NCBI RefSeq assembly: GCF_902806685.2
Contig: NC_048561.1
Span: 992,001 to 1,056,000, forward strand
From: Maniola hyperantus
Taxonomy: Eukaryota; Arthropoda; Insecta; Lepidoptera; Nymphalidae
Direction: 5' to 3'
Length of the DNA stretch: 64,000 bases
Shown: piece by piece, positions 1-11,300 of the stretch
Numbering within the stretch: the stretch's first letter is position 1
Layout: every line of letters starts with the position of its first letter
Made by a program: the position numbers and the translations under genes
The notes under the pieces: model-generated
What the model was told of the DNA's origin: nothing
Seen by the model: only the letters and a program-made list of their open reading frames with translations
Database searches by the model: none

Positions 1-118
1 CTCCATTCCAAATTGCAGCCAAATCCGTCCAGTAGTTTTTGGGTGATTGAGTAACAAACATCCACACTTTCACATGCGCAACGAGGGTTCCGTACTCCAG
101 TCGTATTTTTCTAAAATG
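1..118. repeat. End of a dispersed repeat
   Basis: The stretch holds a conserved 'gggttccgtactccagtcg' block that recurs at about 650, 37340 and 46520 in this window. No gene is seen. It precedes the splice acceptor at 136. Confidence 0.5.
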
Positions 119-135
119 TTAGTGTGATGTTCCAG

Positions 136-241
136 GTTTCTCTTCTCCAAAGACAACACGAAGGCAACTTTCGACCTGGACGGCATTTATCAGGAGTGCA
201 AGAAAAAGTTGGCTGCCAAACCTGGCAAGAAGACCCAATAG
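136..241 (+). CDS. 3'-terminal exon of an unidentified gene (partial)
   Basis: A splice-acceptor-like site (gatgttccag) is followed by an open frame that starts with one leftover base and runs 34 codons to TAG at 239-241. The peptide is lysine-rich and ends in a basic tail (KPGKKTQ), with FDLDGIYQEC in the middle. The reading is coherent and has no stop, but I do not recognise the family. The rest of the gene would lie left of the window. Repeats begin directly after the stop. It could be a chance frame, but the clean acceptor and coding-like composition favour a real last exon. Confidence 0.5.
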
Positions 242-359
242 ACTTTAAAAAAAACCCGGCCAAGTGCGAGTCAGGTTCGCGCACCGAAGGTTCCGTACTA
301 CAGTCGTATATAATAGTCGTACATAAAAAAAAATCGTATTGTAAAATCGTCCTTTTTCA

Positions 360-535
360 AGGGAATCAGTTCGCGCACGCGCCGCGGCTGTGACTGCGGG
401 CCGCGCGCGCTTGAAAAAGGACCCCGGATGGGTTCGAAACTAGTCGGGCTAACGTCGACTACACACGTGAGTACAGCCGGGATAGATATTATTTATAAGT
501 GAAATCACTCACGGCAGTTTAAACGCTAAAATAAA
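360..535 (+). repeat. Short dispersed element, GC-rich, copy also at 57893-58063
   Basis: This segment matches, in reverse complement, the block at 57893-58063. Shared motifs include 'gggttcgaaactagtcggg' and 'gtttaaacgctaaaat'. It has no coding potential and is probably a MITE-like non-autonomous element. Confidence 0.6.
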
Positions 536-599
536 TTTTCGTATTACTTCCCGTTGACTTGAAATCATGAAATTTGGCAGGTAGCAATGTCTTATAGCA

Positions 600-1010
600 C
601 AAGTAAAAGAAAAAAAAACTGGCCAAGTGCGAGTCAGGCTCGCACACCTAGGGTTCCGTACTACAGTCGTAGTTTTTCGACAATTTGCATAACGATAATT
701 CAAAAACTATGATGCACAAAAATAAATAAAAATCTGTTTTAGAATGCACAGGTGAAGACCTTTCATATGATACCCCACTTGATATAGTTATCTTACTTCG
801 AATATTGAAAATACTAATTAGTTCATGACCACAATTTTTTTTTGTATGATAAATAAATATAAATAAATAAATAAATACATATGATGATTACAAATTCACG
901 GTTTCAGATTTTTCTTAGACATCAGTGATTAACGTAGAAGTTTTTGAAAAAACAAAACCCATAGGGTACTTGTTGTGTAGTATACATAATATTTATGTGC
1001 GCAATTTTAA
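600..1010 (+). repeat. Dispersed repeat starting 'ggccaagtgcgagtcagg'
   Basis: The same block, including 'gaagacctttcatatgatac' and 'ttagttcatgaccacaattt', recurs at 37320-37720 and 46480-46910, and in pieces at 7130-7190, 10470-10580 and 30410-30830. A companion end carries 'gaggtacggaaccctaaaaa'. It is probably a non-autonomous transposon family common in Lepidoptera. From 1011 to about 1320 I see only AT-rich sequence. Confidence 0.65.
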
Positions 1011-1330
1011 ACCAAAACTAAACTTGTAATTTTTTCATTTGATTCTTTATAGATTTAAAGAAATAATGGTTTCTTTGGGTTTTTTTGTATTTATTTCTTT
1101 AATTTTTTTAATAAAACCAAATATTCACTAACTAAAGATCTGACTTTCTCTATTAATTGATTAAGTAGATGTTAAAAATTAGTTTGTACAATATGGTAGT
1201 TTATATTGTTAAAATGTGTCTAAATAAAATACCAATGTATTATTTATTGTTAACTTAGGTTTCACTGAAATAAATAATTAAATAAAATTAGCTACTTTCA
1301 TTTTTTCACACCACTCGCTCTAGTATGCTT

Positions 1331-1426
1331 AAGACCAGCTATACACGGACAGCTTGAAGCAGTCAGGATGGACTGCTTCAAGCTGCGACTGCATATTGAA
1401 CTGCAGACTTTACCGACTGGTTATCT
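1331..1426 (+). repeat. MITE end with 15-bp perfect hairpin
   Basis: 'CAGCTTGAAGCAGTC' is followed six bases later by its exact inverse complement. The same block starts the copy at 18741-19128. Here the element appears to be broken by the 79-bp array that follows. Similar inner sequence ('gactgctcgagctgtcgacc') resumes near 2198. Confidence 0.65.
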
Positions 1427-1431
1427 GTTGG

Positions 1432-1991
1432 GTATCGGCTAATTACCTGCCTCTCGGTATTTCTTCTAGAAAATATCTTACCAATAAATAGCGCCATGTC
1501 CTTGTCCAGTCTATCGGCTAATTACCTGCCTCTTGGTATTTCTTATAGAAAATATCTTACCAATAAATAGCGCCGTGTCCTTGTCTAGTCTATCGGCTAA
1601 TTACCTGCCTCTCGGTATTTCTTATAGAAAATATCTTACCAATAAATAGCGCCGTGTCCTTGTCCAGTCTATCGGCTAATTACCTGCCTCTTGGTATTTC
1701 TTATAGAAAATATTTTACCAATAAATAGCGCCGTGTCCTTGTCCAGTCTATCGGCTAATTACCTGCCTCTTGGTATTTCTTATAGAAAATATCTTACCAA
1801 TAAATAGCGCCGTGTCCTTGTACAGTCTATCAGCTAATTACCTGCCTCTTGGTATTTCTTCTAGAAAATATCTTACCAATAAATAGCGCCGTGTCCTTGT
1901 CCAGTCTATCGGCTAATTACCTGCCTCTCGGTATTTCTACTAGAAAATATCTTACCAATAAATAGCGCCGTGTCCTTGTCCAGTCTATCGG
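1432..1991 (+). repeat. 79-bp tandem array, 7 units
   Basis: The phrase 'tatcggctaattacctgcct' recurs with a spacing of exactly 79 bases, units starting at about 1432, 1511, 1590, 1669, 1748, 1827 and 1906. Units differ at only a few positions (for example ctcgg/cttgg), which indicates recent expansion. From 1992 to 2383 lies unassigned sequence with a GC-rich block related to 18890-19000. Confidence 0.9.
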
Positions 1992-2383
1992 GTTTCAATA
2001 ACACAAAGTTCACCAATTAATTACGGATTTATTAAAGTTACAATGTTACAACATAAAATACAATGAATACTGTGAACAAACTAAATAGCAAAGGACCAGA
2101 TACTTCGGCGGGCAGGGAGCAACTGAACTGCTCACGCTAGTTCTACAATATATGCCCCGTGTGGCTAAATGCTAGCGTCAGCAGCCCCCTACACAGACTG
2201 CTCGAGCTGTCGACCGCTCTCGCGCAGTTACCTTCGCCCGAACTCCTCATTCTACTGCTGCCATCGAGCAACCCACCACCTCCCATGTCCCCACCAACCT
2301 CGCGGTTATATGTGCCGAAACGCGGGAGGGCGCCCGTTCGGTACTTGCTCGGTGGCTCTTTCCCGGGGCGCCTTTGTGTCACA

Positions 2384-2426
2384 GTTGAGTCACACCCCCG
2401 TGTGTAACACGGGGGTGTGACTCAAC
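2384..2426. repeat. Perfect 19-bp inverted repeat (hairpin)
   Basis: Arms 2384-2402 and 2408-2426 are exact inverse complements around the five-base loop TGTAA. It could be a mobile-element terminus or a hairpin in RNA; no gene context shows which. Confidence 0.85.
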
Positions 2427-2517
2427 GGGAATAACCCTTCATAAGCACTTGTAAAAAGTTTACATGAATAAAAACATATTCTATTCTATCAATACTCATA
2501 ATAAAACTGTAACAGGC

Positions 2518-4694
2518 AGGGCCGGTCCTAGGGCGGTGCGAGCGGTGCGACCGCACCGGGCGCCTTCAAGGGGGGGGCGCTAAAATGAACCAAAATTTAC
2601 CAAAACGTGAAACAAAAGACGCTCGACCGAAGTCGCGCACACGCACGAACAAAATTGCGGGGGAGCGGGCCGCGGGGTGAACTTTCGGCCGTCACTTGTT
2701 TCACTAGGCAGGCATTTGTCTATTGAATTGTCAATTCAAACGCGCGCGAGTTTATTAATAATTTATTTTACACATTTCCGTGCGATTTTAGGAATTACAT
2801 ACATTTCCTAGGAATTGTATACAATGACGGATTACATACATTTCCGGTAACATATACATTGTGGTAAACTGCTAATAATAGTACGTAGGTACCGTCAAAA
2901 TGCCTAATTTTGCCTCGCGTCCAAAGTTTGCCTAAAATAAAAAAAAGCTAATATCTTATTTAATTTATTAGTCTAGCAATAGAAACATTTGTCAGTTTTT
3001 AGAATGATTATCTGGCAACACCAAATTGGTGCTGTTAAGTTAGTAGTATGCATAATTTTCGCCAGTCGTGTGTCAAACACAGAGTACTTTTAACATAAGG
3101 AAACGAAAGTGTGGTGTCAAACGAAAGTGCGGCAAAACGGTTATTGTGAGTTGCTGAAAAACTTTTCAAATAACTCATTAAAATGTGTTTATTCCTAACT
3201 TGTTTTATTCTCATTCTATAAAACGTCAATAGATCTTTCATTTCTCATCATTAATGATGGAAAGTCGCGTATATTTACTATTATATTATATTGAAATATA
3301 TAAAAGTATATATTGAAATAGGCAAAGTTTAGCAACTTTTCTGCACAATTGAACATAACATTGCCTAGGCTAGGGTTTACAACTTTGTCATTTGATTTTA
3401 ACCAACTTCAAAAAAGGAGGAGGAATGTTCGTATGTACGAGTATGTTTCCTGATAACTGCGATTGAAGTAGTTTTACAGATTTTTTAGTATGGCAGAAAT
3501 AGGTTCGAAATAGAACGCTGCACGTTGTACAATACAGATTTGTATGACTTGGTGGATTATAGTGAATTAAGCTCGAGGTTACGTTAGTAAAAAGTTAGGT
3601 ACTAATCTTAAGTAATGTTACTATGTTTAAAGTTTATCGTAATAGTCACCTATCTACCAAATATTTTGTTTTTCTAAGACTGATGGTTTTCTAATAAATA
3701 CGAGGTACTCGCAATAACTGATTAATTGTTAAACTACGCGAGTTTAATATATATAGTCACACCTACTTAAATAATAAATATAAATATTTTTAATATTTTA
3801 CTTCATTCTTATATTACTAACGAGACAACCCTATGCATTTTTTGTCATTGTATGGAAGTTGTATAAAATTGTGTCCAAACATTGCCCCAACGATTTTACC
3901 TACTAAAACACTTCCTAAATTTAACATTGAAAATTGGGTTGTATTCTCTAGGGATTAGAGTTACATCTTGTCTGTGCCAGGATAAAATCAAATTATTAAT
4001 ATTGGAGCAAATGCATCAGGCAATGTTAGGAATATGAGCAATAACTTTGCCTATTTCCTAAAATACCTCAAAACTTTCATTTATATACGTAAATTGGCTA
4101 AAATTAATGAAAATTATGAAAATATTGGACTTTGTTTATGATAAAATGTTATATAACATGCAAATCATGCATATTTTAATATTTTTATGTTACGATAAAG
4201 TCCAAAAATATCAAAATCCGTGAAAAGTTAGGGCATTGGACGGTACTTAGATTATTATAATATAGTGATGCATTCGAAATAAAACCAGAGGTGAGTATTG
4301 TTTATAGAAGTTCCTTTCTAGTGTATTTCGTTCGCGTTCGAGCAAACTATCGTTGATGCCCGATTCCGGCTTGAATGCGCCATTTTTACGATAGAAAATG
4401 CTATTGCCGAAAGGTTAAATTATTCCGACCTGATAAAAAAATTTGCAAGTGCTAAAGCTAGAAAAGTAGCTATATAGACTTATTTTTATATTTTTGCTTA
4501 ATAATCATTAGATTTGATTGATGTAATGTTTGAACAGAATAAATAAAAGTTGACAATCATTAAAATTATTTTTCTCAAACATGCTTGTTTTTTCTGGTGG
4601 AAGATAAAGCAACAGCTTAAACATTTTTTTTATTTAGAGGGGCGCCATTTTTAGTCCTCGCACCAGGTTAAAATGTTAATAGGACCGGCTCTGG
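2518..4694. mobile_element. hAT-like non-autonomous DNA element, ~2.2 kb
   Basis: The left end reads CAGGGCCGGTCCTA and the right end is its near inverse complement (TAGGACCGGCTCTG). The flanks 'gtaacagg' and 'ctaacagg' match at 7 of 8 bases, as expected for the 8-bp target duplication of hAT elements. The flanking sequence is itself a repeat, seen unbroken near 59520, so this is a nested insertion. No transposase frame is present. The interior is AT-rich. Confidence 0.55.
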
Positions 4695-5390
4695 ACTAAC
4701 AGGTCAAATTCTGTAGGTACATTGAAGATATTTTGAAATTTTTTTTTCGAGGGCACTCTATAATCGATACTGAACCCAAAACTGTAATTTTTTTCATTTT
4801 TGTCTGTCTGTCTGTCTGTATCACGCTGAAACTACTGAATGGATTCCAATGAAACTTGGTACGATTTGAGGTCATACTATGAGGAAGAATATAGGATACT
4901 TTTTATCCCGAAATTCAGCATGGTTCCCATAGGAGAGGGGATGAAAGTTAAAATGTATACTGAGTTGTAATTCATTAACGCGTAGTTCGATTTCATTCGT
5001 TCTTTTTTTGTTAGAAAGGGGATATTTTAAAGATTGTTCCGTAAATATTTCAAGGTCATCGGTTTTTAACCGACTGTCAAAAAGGAGGTGGTTCTTTTTT
5101 CTACATCGATTTTTTCGAGGTTTCTGGATTTGCAAATATTTTTTTAAATCAACAAAAAAAGTTTACGTCGTGGTCACATAAAAAATTCTGGATTCAACTC
5201 CTTAATCCTGATGCTGCAGGGTTACTGCCCGCCTGAGTTATCAAGATTCAGGAAGTGTTCATAGTGAATTCATATTGTAGGTACCAAGCAACGACAACAA
5301 TCCCGAAAAATCAAAGAGTTCCCGCGGGATTTTAAAAAACGTAAATTCACGCGAACGAAGTCGCAGGAATCAGCTATTCTGAAATAAAAC
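4695..5390 (+). repeat. Dispersed repeat, second copy inverted at 58635-59530
   Basis: Shared landmarks with the copy near 59 kb (reverse complement) include 'ccgactgtcaaaaaggaggt', 'gattttttcgaggtttctgg' and a (GACA)n/(TGTC)n tract. Open frames inside it are not conserved proteins. The left tip continues at 2500-2517, outside the inserted hAT-like element. Confidence 0.7.
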
Positions 5391-5513
5391 TCAAAATTTG
5401 ACTAGAATTTTTTTAATCCTTAAAAACCAATGTACAATAAGTAATAACAAAGATAAATATATACAAAACAAGTAAATTCATCGATTACTAAAATAGCTTA
5501 ATCTACTTTGCTA

Positions 5514-5673
5514 ATAAGTCCCGCAAATTGCTATTGCGCTGGAACCATGTCTCATTAACATCGAAATAACGTCGTTTTGACGTCAGGAAAAATAAAAATC
5601 AGCTCGTAACTTCAGTCTAGTGCTGACGTCACTAATATGGCGGCCACGCGCATTAGCAACTTGCGGGACTTAT
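5514..5673. mobile_element. MITE with 'ataagtcccgcaaattgc' termini
   Basis: Terminal inverted repeats read ataagtcccgcaaattgct and its near complement at the right end. The inside carries two or three TGACGTCA-like palindromes. Other copies lie at 12272-12345 (partial), 13983-14150, 18211-18622, 48822-48968 (partial) and 54601-54773. There is no coding sequence. Confidence 0.8.
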
Positions 5674-5742
5674 ACTACTTACAATTTATACATGAAACAA
5701 AAAGTTAAAGAGAAGTTTCTTTAGCGCTTTCCACACAAAAAA

Positions 5743-6058
5743 GCTGTGATAGCCTAGTGGTTAGGACGTCCGCCTTCTAATCGGAAGTCGGGGGTTCGAT
5801 CCCGGGCACACACTTCTAACTTTTCGGAGTTACGAGCGTTTTTAAGTAATTAAAATATCACTTGCTTTAACGGTGAAGGAAAACATCGTGAGGAAACCTG
5901 CATGCCTGAGAGTTCTCCATAATGTTCTCAAAGGTGTGTGAAGTCTGCCAATCCGCACATGGCCAGCGTGGTTGACTATGCCCAAAACCCTTCTCACTCT
6001 GAGAGGAGACCTGTGCTCTGTAGTGAGCCGGTAATGGGTTGATCATAATGATGATGAC
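5743..6058 (+). mobile_element. tRNA-derived SINE, full-length copy
   Basis: A tRNA-like head holds an A box (tagcctagtggttaggac) and B box (gggttcgatcccggg), followed by a ~220-bp body ending at 'gtgagccggtaatgggttga' and a (GATGAT)n tail. Further copies are at 17801-18115 (minus), 35843-36150, 36272-36567 and 63865-64000 (minus). Fragments are at 10588-10716, 10819-10935, 29366-29433 and 55117-55197. Confidence 0.85.
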
Positions 6059-6089
6059 ACAAAAGTAGGTACGTCCTCTTTGAATACTA

Positions 6090-6490
6090 ACCATTCAATG
6101 GCACCGATTCCGTTGTCTTTCTAAATTTAGAGTATCTGCATCCTTTTCTTTTAACAATGCTAACAAGGGACAGAACATGAACTTTACATTTAAAGACTCT
6201 AAATTTTAGTGCACGCTACAAATTTAAACAGGTTTAAGTAGGCTCGCGACTGTGCGCTAAAATCACGGGTTTTACCATCTAAAAATTAAATTTTAAACTG
6301 TCAAACTGCGTTTGTCCTTTTCATATTACATTAGTAAGAAGAGGATGCGAATACTCTAAAATTAGGTTGTGCTCAGTATCAGTACCAATGAATGCTTAAC
6401 TTGTCTCTCAACAGATAACAAGACAGCATATAAAGATGATAAACCGCACAAAACACCAACTAGAGAGTAATATGGTGTTGAAGTAATTGA
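6090..6490 (+). pseudogene. Inverted copy of THAP-ZAD gene intron 4/exon 5 start
   Basis: The stretch matches the reverse complement of about 57190-57570: the intron ('attccgttgtctttctaaat'), the acceptor 'cttgtctctcaacag' and the first ~65 bases of exon 5, breaking off after the codons for N-M-V-L. The copy lies about 51 kb from the gene in opposite orientation relative to the window. It has no other exons and cannot encode a protein alone. It is a duplicated gene fragment. Confidence 0.7.
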
Positions 6491-6567
6491 AGCCAGGGTA
6501 AGCATTAGTTAGGTAGGAACCTATTTACTGGCAGGTCATAATGAAAAATATGCATTGGGGCCGATTC

Positions 6568-6706
6568 TCTTGTACACAATCTCTAAACTAAACTAAATTA
6601 ACAGGTCTAAATCTAGTGCTATCCTTTTCTGCAAGCAACTTCATGAAAGGGATAGCAATAGATTTAGACGAGTCATTTTAGTTTAGTTTAGAGATTGTGT
6701 ACAATG
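6568..6706. mobile_element. MITE with 'gtacacaatctctaaact' termini
   Basis: About 27 bp of inverted terminal sequence (gtacacaatctctaaactaa and complement) flanks a short core. A second copy sits at 38488-38625 inside CCT7 intron 7, nested in another repeat. Confidence 0.75.
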
Positions 6707-6796
6707 GAATTAGCCACATTGAGCTATTACAACTGGGGTAAGCAGTGCATTTATGCCTCTATGACCTGCACGCCACTGCATATGTATATTCTTTAC

Positions 6797-7200
6797 TAGC
6801 TGACCAGCCCCGGCTTCGCGCGGGTGGAATTTAGAAAATCGGCGTGGGGGTAGAATTTTCAAAAATCCTGAAATAGGTACCTAGGTACGTATTTTTTTTC
6901 TTTTGTAACCGAAAACCCAAACATCAATTTTCATCGATGTAACTTTAAAAATGATAGACTTTCATACAAACTTCCATCCTCAAGAGCCAACAACAACTGT
7001 ACAAAGTTTCAACTCGATTGAATGAAAACGCGCACGTATACAATACAGACAAACATTCATTTTTATATACATATAAGGCTATATTATTGCTACTATAAGT
7101 TACAGTTCTATAACTGAATTATAGAACCCTCGTTGCGCGAGCGTGACTCGCACTTGGCCGGTTTTTTCCTTTTGAGGTACGGAACCCTAAAAATAGGGCT
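6797..7200. repeat. Dispersed LINE/SINE-type tail and repeat fragments
   Basis: Starts 'actagctgaccagccccggc' and ends with the 'gaggtacggaaccctaaaaa' block found at many other sites. No open frame of note. Confidence 0.5.
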
Positions 7201-7224
7201 ACTTTAAGGCTGCCTGCGTCAAAC

Positions 7225-7420
7225 GTACAGTACGCGGCCGAAAGTAATGTACATCGGCCTTTAGAATGACATATTTCGGCTTTGTAGAGCGTTGTCTCTG
7301 TCACTCATACCATTACTCACATATGTTGTTTTGTCGGTCTCAACGACAGAGACAGTGCTCTACGAATTTGCTATCTCCTTCTAAAAGTTGATGTACATTA
7401 CTTTGTGCCGCATACCGTAC
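7225..7420. mobile_element. Palindromic MITE, 'cagtacgcggccgaaagtaa' termini
   Basis: A long inverted repeat with arms of about 75 bases ('tgtacatcggcctttagaat' against its complement) encloses a 'ttttgtcggtctcaacgac' core. Other copies are at 20862-21037, 48490-48641 and 49094-49452 (interrupted), with partial copies at 23120-23260 and 45815-45915. Confidence 0.8.
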
Positions 7421-7494
7421 TAAGATTTGTCGCCTGCCAGTGACGTGGAAGCCTCGACGTTTCGTTAGAATAATTTTAAATACATATCAAAAAC

Positions 7495-7765
7495 TAGAGG
7501 ATGCCCGCGACTTTGTCCGCGTGTATTTAGGTTTTTCAAAAATCCCGTGGGAACTCTTTGATTTTCCGGGATAAAAAGTAGCCTATGTCACTCTCCAGGT
7601 CTTTATCTATACCCATGCAAAAAATTACGTCAATCCGTTGCACCGTTGCGACGTGATTGAAGGACAAACCAACAAACAAACACACCAAATTTCATCAAAA
7701 TCGGTTAAACTGTTGGACCGTGAAAGGCGAGCAGACAGACACACTTTCGCATTTATAATATTAGT
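7495..7765 (+). repeat. Dispersed repeat 'gcgacttcgtccgcgtg' family
   Basis: Contains 'ccgggataaaaagtagccta' and 'gacgtgattgaaggacaaac'. Copies on either strand lie at 9440-9655, 9850-10055, 15830-16040, 17570-17775, 26130-26340, 33890-34050, 35325-35515 and 59540-59710. Most copies end in an 'aatattataaatgcgaaagtg'-type border. It is non-coding. Confidence 0.75.
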
Positions 7766-7984
7766 ATATGGATTGCGTAACCAGCAGGAATCGAACCTGC
7801 ATCTTCAGGGTTCGCGCCCGATGCCTTGACCACTCGCTTACCGCCAGAGACGAAATTAGTGATATGTATGTTCACTCAGTACTGAAGCGACTTTTAATGC
7901 CATCTAGTAGCGACATTTTGCAGTTATCGAAACTAGATAACTGCAAATTTCCTTGAAGGGTAGGTAAAAAATATCTTTTTGTCC

Positions 7985-8195
7985 TATAATTTGTCTGGTG
8001 GGAGGCCTCGGCTGTGGATAGTTACCACCCTACCGTGCCGCCAAGCGATTTAGCGTTCCGGTACGATGCCGTGTAGAAACCAAAGGGGTGGGGGTTTAAT
8101 AAAAACTGCCATACTCCTTCCAGGTTAGCCCGCTCCCACCTTAGACTGCATCGTCACTTACCATCAGGTGAGATTGCAGTCAATAAATAACTTGT
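7985..8195 (+). mobile_element. Second tRNA-type SINE family, 3' body
   Basis: The body 'ctaccgtgccgccaagcgat' through 'aaaactgccatactccttcc' to 'ttaccatcaggtgagattgc' matches 26675-26960, 43598-43916 and (minus) 29440-29740. A tRNA-like head just upstream (7775-7850, minus strand) is not part of a functional tRNA. Confidence 0.75.
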
Positions 8196-8373
8196 ATCTG
8201 AATTTTTTAAAAAATAATAGTTTTTTAGAAGTTTCTAACTGTCCCACAGCGCTCCCCACTGCGCCAGGGTGGTCGTCAAAGTCCCTAACAAGAGACCTAT
8301 GTCCAGCAGTGGGCGTCTGTCGCTTGATGATGTGGTATAAGTCCAGTTACTAGCACGTAACCAACAAGAAGAA

Positions 8374-11300
8374 CTATAAGACCACCATCTCGAACACCAT
8401 CTCCAGGATGTTGAGGAGTCGAAGGAAGAACCTCGGCTTCTCGTCGTCCACCTTCTTCGGCACCGCCTTGTCCTTGCGTTGATTGTTATCTGAAACTAAT
8501 TGGGTATTTTCCTACTTTTGAATTTGATAAATATTATTAGGTACTTTATTTATAAACTAGGATAAACTAATGACGTAAACTGAAAAAAATATTAAAATCC
8601 AACAAAGATTTACAAAGTTACAGGCATTATAATTTTGGAGTGGGAGGGTCTTCTATCCCTTTCTCGCAAAACGAAAATTTGTATGAAACCGCACGAAGCT
8701 ACTATGGCATTAGTCAAAATGACGTCATAATTCTATATCGCTATCTCTGTCTAATCAGAAATATTTAAATGCTTATAACTTTTTTGTTATTTGATTAGTT
8801 TTTTCAGTTTACATCATTATTTTTATTCTAGTTTATAAGGGGGCATCCATAAATTACGTGAGAAGTTTAAGGGGGGGGAGGAGGTCGAGTCAAATTTCAT
8901 CTAATCAAACATCTCACGTCCCTTCCTGTCAGCTCTGCTGTAGTCGGGTAACAAGTTCCACTCACCAGGTTTGTCCGGGTTGGCATACTGGAACTCTGCG
9001 GCTAGGGTCTGCATCTTGGCACCGTCGAGGAAGACCTGGATGCTGTACTCTGACACGGAGTGGGACCATGCACCGAATACACCTATACCTACAGAAATAA
9101 AGAAAAATAGTTTTTACTAGCTCATAGTTGTATCAATTAGTTGTTAAGGTTATAAGATTCCAAAAGTTAGTGATGTACCCTTATTAAATTTGAACCGGAG
9201 TCCTACGTAATCTTAATATATAAAAGAAAAAGGTGACTGACTGACTGACTGATCTATCTACGCCTAGCTCAAACTACTGGATGGATCGGGCTGAAACTTG
9301 GCATGCAGAGAGCTATTATGACGTAGGCATCCGCTAAGAAAGGATTTTTGAAAATTCAACCCCTAAAGGGGTGAAATAGGGGTTTGAAATTTGTGTAGTC
9401 CACGCGGACGAAGTAGCGGGGAAAAGCTAGTGCTGTATATACCTACTAGCTAATGCCCGCGACTTCGTCTGCGTGGAATTAGGTTTTTTAAAAATCCCGT
9501 GGCAACTCTTTGATTTTCCGGGATAAAAAGTAGCCTATGTCACTCTCCAGGTCTTTATCTATACCCATGCAAAAAATCACGTCAATCCGTTGCACCGTTG
9601 CGACGTGATTGAAGGACAAACCAACAAACAAACACACTTTCGCATTTATAATAAGGGTACTGATAATTGATGGTTGTAATAGTACTGGAATTATTTTGTT
9701 ACTTGTTTTTAATGATTGTGAATAATAAAAAAAATAATAAAATAAAATTGATTTATTTCAGGTTAACATACCCATAATAACAACTTTAAAATTAATAATG
9801 TTACAATTATTTATCATTGGCATGTGTAATAAAATAAAATAAAATAAAATGCTCACGACTTCGTTCGTGTGGATTTAGGTTTTTAAAAAAAGTGTGTTTG
9901 TTTGTCCTTCAATCTCGTCGCAACGGATTGTCGTGATTTTTTGCACGGTTATAGATGAAAACCTGAAGAGTGACATAGGCTACTTTTTATCCCGGAAAAA
10001 CAGAGTTTCCGCGGGATTTCTAAAAATCCAAATTCTACGCGTACATCAGCTAGTTATTAATAAAAGATTGAGTATACGTATGTCTATTACCTATAGGTCT
10101 GGGAAAGTCAGGTGGGATGTAGACCAGGTCGTTCCCACATGTGGCTGAACTGTAGTTGTTCCTGTCAATCTCATAACTTGGCCTGAAACATCAATTACAA
10201 CTATTTTAATTGTTCTAAGTGATTTTGTAAAGTGGTGATGATAAAAAGAATATCCGGCTGAGTTTGTTGTGGGCTCTTCTCAGACCTCGGCGCGTTTGGA
10301 ACCCTCGTAGCTTTAGTTTTAAGTTTGCGTATTAATTATCACCACTATATCATATTATCTTACAAATAAAAATTTGTGACAATCAGGAAGCGTAAAATTT
10401 TACCAATTCGGAATAAATAATTTGAGTTTGAGTTTTGAGTTTAATACTGTTACTAACTGTCTTTTTAGGGTTTCGTACCTCAAAGGGAAATACGGAACCC
10501 TTATAGGATCACTTTGTTGTCTGTCTGTCTGTTTGTCAAGACCCATCAAGGCAATCAAAATTTAAAGGGATGGTACCGAACCCTTCTACGTGAACTCTAC
10601 CAATCTGCACATGGCCACTGGCCAGCATGGTAGACTATGACCAAAACCCTTCTCACTCTGAGAAGAGACCCATGCTCTGTAGTGAGCCGGCGATGGGTTG
10701 ATCATGATGATGATGACTCTAAATTTCACTATACCTATCGCCAGCTCATTACAGAGCACGGGTCTCTGCTACAAGAAAGCTACCGTGATCACTACCTACT
10801 CTACTTCACATAATCATCATCATCATCATGATCAACCCATCACCGGCTCACTACAGAGCGCGGGTTTCCTCTCAGAGAGAGGAGTTTTGGCCATAGTCTA
10901 CCACGCTGGCCATGTGCGGATTGGTAGACCTTCACATAATAATTCGTCCATTTTATTAAACAGAGCAATTTAGACACCCTCGCACCGGAAGACGCAGTGT
11001 TGGAAGACCCCCCACTAGGTGGATGGACGACATCAGATGAGTCGCAGGGAGCCGCTGGATGGCGGCGGCGCAAGACCGTGGCGTGTGGAAGTCTCTACAA
11101 GAGACCTATGTCCAGCAGTGGACGTCTATCGGTTGATGCTTATCGATTAAGCCTCAATAGCTCAACGGGTATAGGAGTGGACTGAAAACCGAAAGGTCGA
11201 CGGTTCAAATCCCGCCCGTTGCACTATTGTCGTACCTACTCCTAGCACAAGCCTGACGCTTAGTTGGAGAGGAAAGGGGAATATTAGTCATTTAATATGG

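Noticed and set aside
7775..7850. tRNA-like sequence on the minus strand with CGA in the anticodon position
   Set aside because: The T arm pairs but the acceptor strands do not, and it sits next to SINE sequence. Treated as a SINE head, not a tRNA gene.
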